A DNA stretch of 64,000 bases from Triangularia verruculosa. Taxonomy: Eukaryota > Ascomycota > Sordariomycetes > Sordariales > Podosporaceae. Positions within the stretch are counted from its first letter, which is position 1. Each line of letters starts with the position of its first letter. Positions 62,193 to 64,000 of this stretch are shown piece after piece. The stretch lies in contig MU863992.1 in the NCBI GenBank assembly GCA_033296885.1, positions 52,225-116,224 of the forward strand. The letters are read 5' to 3'. A program made the position numbers and the translations under genes. The notes beneath the pieces were generated by a model that ran no database searches, was not told where the DNA came from, and worked only from the letters and a program-made list of their open reading frames with translations.

Positions 62193-63172
62193 ATGGCCGC
62201 CATTGTGACATACACGGGCTACTTCTTCACCGGATACGCCGCTCTCGTCATGTTCTTCCACATTCTCGGCTTAATCAGCTCCAAGGCCGCCTTCGTGGCG
62301 CGCTCCCTGGCCATGTACATCTCGATCCTCATCTCCTCGATATTTGGCCTCGGCGCCGCCGTCATACTCTCCGCTATTGGCAAGCGCGGTCTCTCGCAAT
62401 GGGCGGTTGCGCGGTGCTTCAAGTACTGCATGTATGTCGGTACCGGCCTCACCTTTGATATCGAGGACCCAAAGAACCACCTCGGCACTGCCCGTCCCGC
62501 TGTCTTCATCGGTCCTCACCAAACCGAAGTCGACCTCTTGATGCTGGGCTGCATGTTCCCCCAGTATTGCAGTGTCACGGCCAAGAGTCAGCTCAAGAAG
62601 ATCCCCTTTCTCGGCTGGTTCATGACCTTGAGCGGCGCCGTCTTCATCGACCGCAAGAACTCGAAGGATGCGCGGCAGGCGATGCAAGGAGCCGGCGAGG
62701 AGATCAAGAACAAGAAGCAGAGCGTGTACATGTTCCCCGAGGGAACGCGGAGTTACACCAAGGAGCCCACCATGCTGCCCTTCAAGAAGGGTGCTTTCCA
62801 CTTGGCTGTTCAGGCGCAGGTGCCCATTGTTCCTGTGGTGGTGGCCAACTACAGCCACATCTACTCGATCAAGGAGATGCTCTTCAAGTCGGGTAGCGTC
62901 CCATGCAAGGGTATGTTTCTTCCATCTCAAGTGTGTTTCCAACACGACAGGATACTGACAAATTTGCAGTTCTCGACCCCATCCCCACCACTGGCCTCAC
63001 CGCAGCCGACGTTGACGAGCTCACCCGCGAGACCCGTGAGGTCATGCTCAAGGAGATGATTGCCTTGACCGAAAAGGCCCGCGGCAAGACTGCTCCTCAG
63101 GCTGCCCCCCTTCTCAAGAAACAGAACGGCGTTACCAAGGCCAGCGGGTCAGACATGCGCGTTGCCGCCTGA
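62193..63172 (+). CDS. SLC1: 1-acyl-sn-glycerol-3-phosphate acyltransferase (Slc1 type)
   Basis: Spliced model join(62193..62910, 62970..63172), 306 aa. The 59-base intron has a GTATGT donor. Two hydrophobic spans start the protein (FFTGYAALVMFFHILGLISS and MYISILISSIFGLGAAVILS). The PlsC domain has the catalytic H-x4-D in PHQTEVDLL, block II SGAVFIDRKNS, block III MFPEGTRS with the glycerol-phosphate-binding EGTR, and block IV VPIVPVVVANYS. It makes phosphatidic acid from lysophosphatidic acid in the ER or lipid droplets. The C-terminal exon contains the conserved PIPTTGLTAADVDELT. Confidence 0.95.
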
Positions 63173-63909
63173 ACAGTGTCCTAATCCAGGACCCGAGGCT
63201 GCGAGGCCACCACAAAAAGCAGCATCAGCTACGACAAGCTGACAAGTCATATCTGAAGCAACAAGATGTGACTGAGAATCGAAAAGATACAGCGCCGAGC
63301 CAGGCGTGTTGTATGTGTAAGGAAAAGGTAACAAGGGCAAATGCAAAGGACACACCGAAAAAAAAAAAAAGGCATTTTGATACCCCCTTAGAGGACAAAC
63401 GGACGAGCGCGGAATAGCGAAGCGAAGCAAGCGTGTATTTTTTTTAAACAGGGGTGGCGTTTTTATTGGAAAGAAATGGGGATTGTTTTTTTTTCATCTA
63501 CCTAATCTAGAACCCAGATAGCGAGAGATTTGGAGGCGGGATGGGAAGAGGAGTGGGACAAGAGGTGTTGGTGAGTATTATTGCCTGATGGCTGTTACTG
63601 TTGACAATGTTTAGAATGAATGAGATGATGTTTTATGTGATATATTTGATTTACTTTCAACACACAGACCAGACTGGTGATTAATTAAAATTTGGAATGT
63701 ACTAGATACACAGCTCTCAGTCCTAAATGTCTTTTAAGCACTTTCGAATTCTAGTATCAAAGGCAATAGAAATTTCTCCAACCATGAAACTCCCCCCTCA
63801 AACAAAACCCGCCAACTACACCAAAAGTAGGCACTGCTATATACCGTATAAAACATCAAGTTTGTAAAAGTCAAAAAGCGCAACTCGCAAATTGGTAACT
63901 GTCAATCCG

Positions 63910-63910
<1 letters not shown>
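63173..63910. terminator. 3' region of the SLC1-like gene
   Basis: No gene supported. AT-rich with long A and T tracts (for example 63358-63372); contains the transcript end. Confidence 0.4.

Positions 63911-63992
<82 letters not shown>
63911..63992. repeat. 82-base poly-G run at the window end
   Basis: Uninterrupted G from 63911 to 63992, then C, six G and C. Such runs are typical of two-colour sequencing artefacts or contig-end padding and are probably not genomic. Confidence 0.85.
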
Positions 63993-64000
63993 CGGGGGGC

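Noticed and set aside
1..64000. CRISPR array or bacterial-type defence system
   Set aside because: The genome is eukaryotic; repeats present are satellites and minisatellites without unique spacers.

Overview
The window looks like a chromosome segment of a filamentous ascomycete, most likely a sordariomycete. Genes carry short introns of about 50 to 75 bases with GTAAGT/GTATGT donors and CTAAC/CTGAC branch sites. It holds a HET-domain gene, a Zn2Cys6 regulator, a GPI-anchored Thr-rich wall protein, a fungal gasdermin, and decayed repeats with C-to-T-like nonsense changes. There is no operon structure. All assignments come from reading the translated sequence; no database search was run.

Layout. 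(1) 0-14.5 kb is mostly conserved: a mitochondrial PPR protein, an RRM protein, a PTM1/Lung-7TM-type Golgi membrane protein, a U-box cyclophilin, and a Zn2Cys6 transcription factor. A helicase relic lies in the long gap at 4.3-7.9 kb. (2) 17-26 kb has an allorecognition/cell-death flavour: a HET-domain gene, a frameshifted DUF7702-type membrane gene, KTI12, a gasdermin-like pore protein and an F-box/DUF6546 gene. (3) 26-45 kb is an accessory, repeat-rich island. It contains a duplicated module (F-box/DUF6546 gene, A/C-rich spacer, Q/R-rich low-complexity gene). It also has a third related locus built from a 33-bp acidic coding minisatellite, a dispersed 21-bp satellite, fragments of a small inverted-repeat transposon, and one intact GPI-anchored wall protein. 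One module (24.3-28.2 kb) is open; the other (40.3-44.7 kb) is broken by frameshifts and nonsense codons. (4) 45-63.2 kb returns to dense conserved genes: ADE5,7-type GARS-AIRS, an intron-containing tRNA-Leu(AAG), condensin YCG1, NOP4, RMP1, an LCHN/DENN-like protein, an unrecognised membrane protein and an SLC1-type acyltransferase. The window ends in an 82-nt poly-G run that is probably an artefact.

How they fit together. The conserved genes serve purine synthesis, ribosome and RNA maturation (NOP4, RMP1, KTI12, tRNA), chromosome condensation, protein folding/ubiquitin, secretion and phospholipid synthesis. RMP1 and KTI12 share an identical 15-base telobox-like site about 270 bases upstream of their starts. 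The most interesting parts are the gasdermin near a HET gene and the repeated F-box plus low-complexity gene module.
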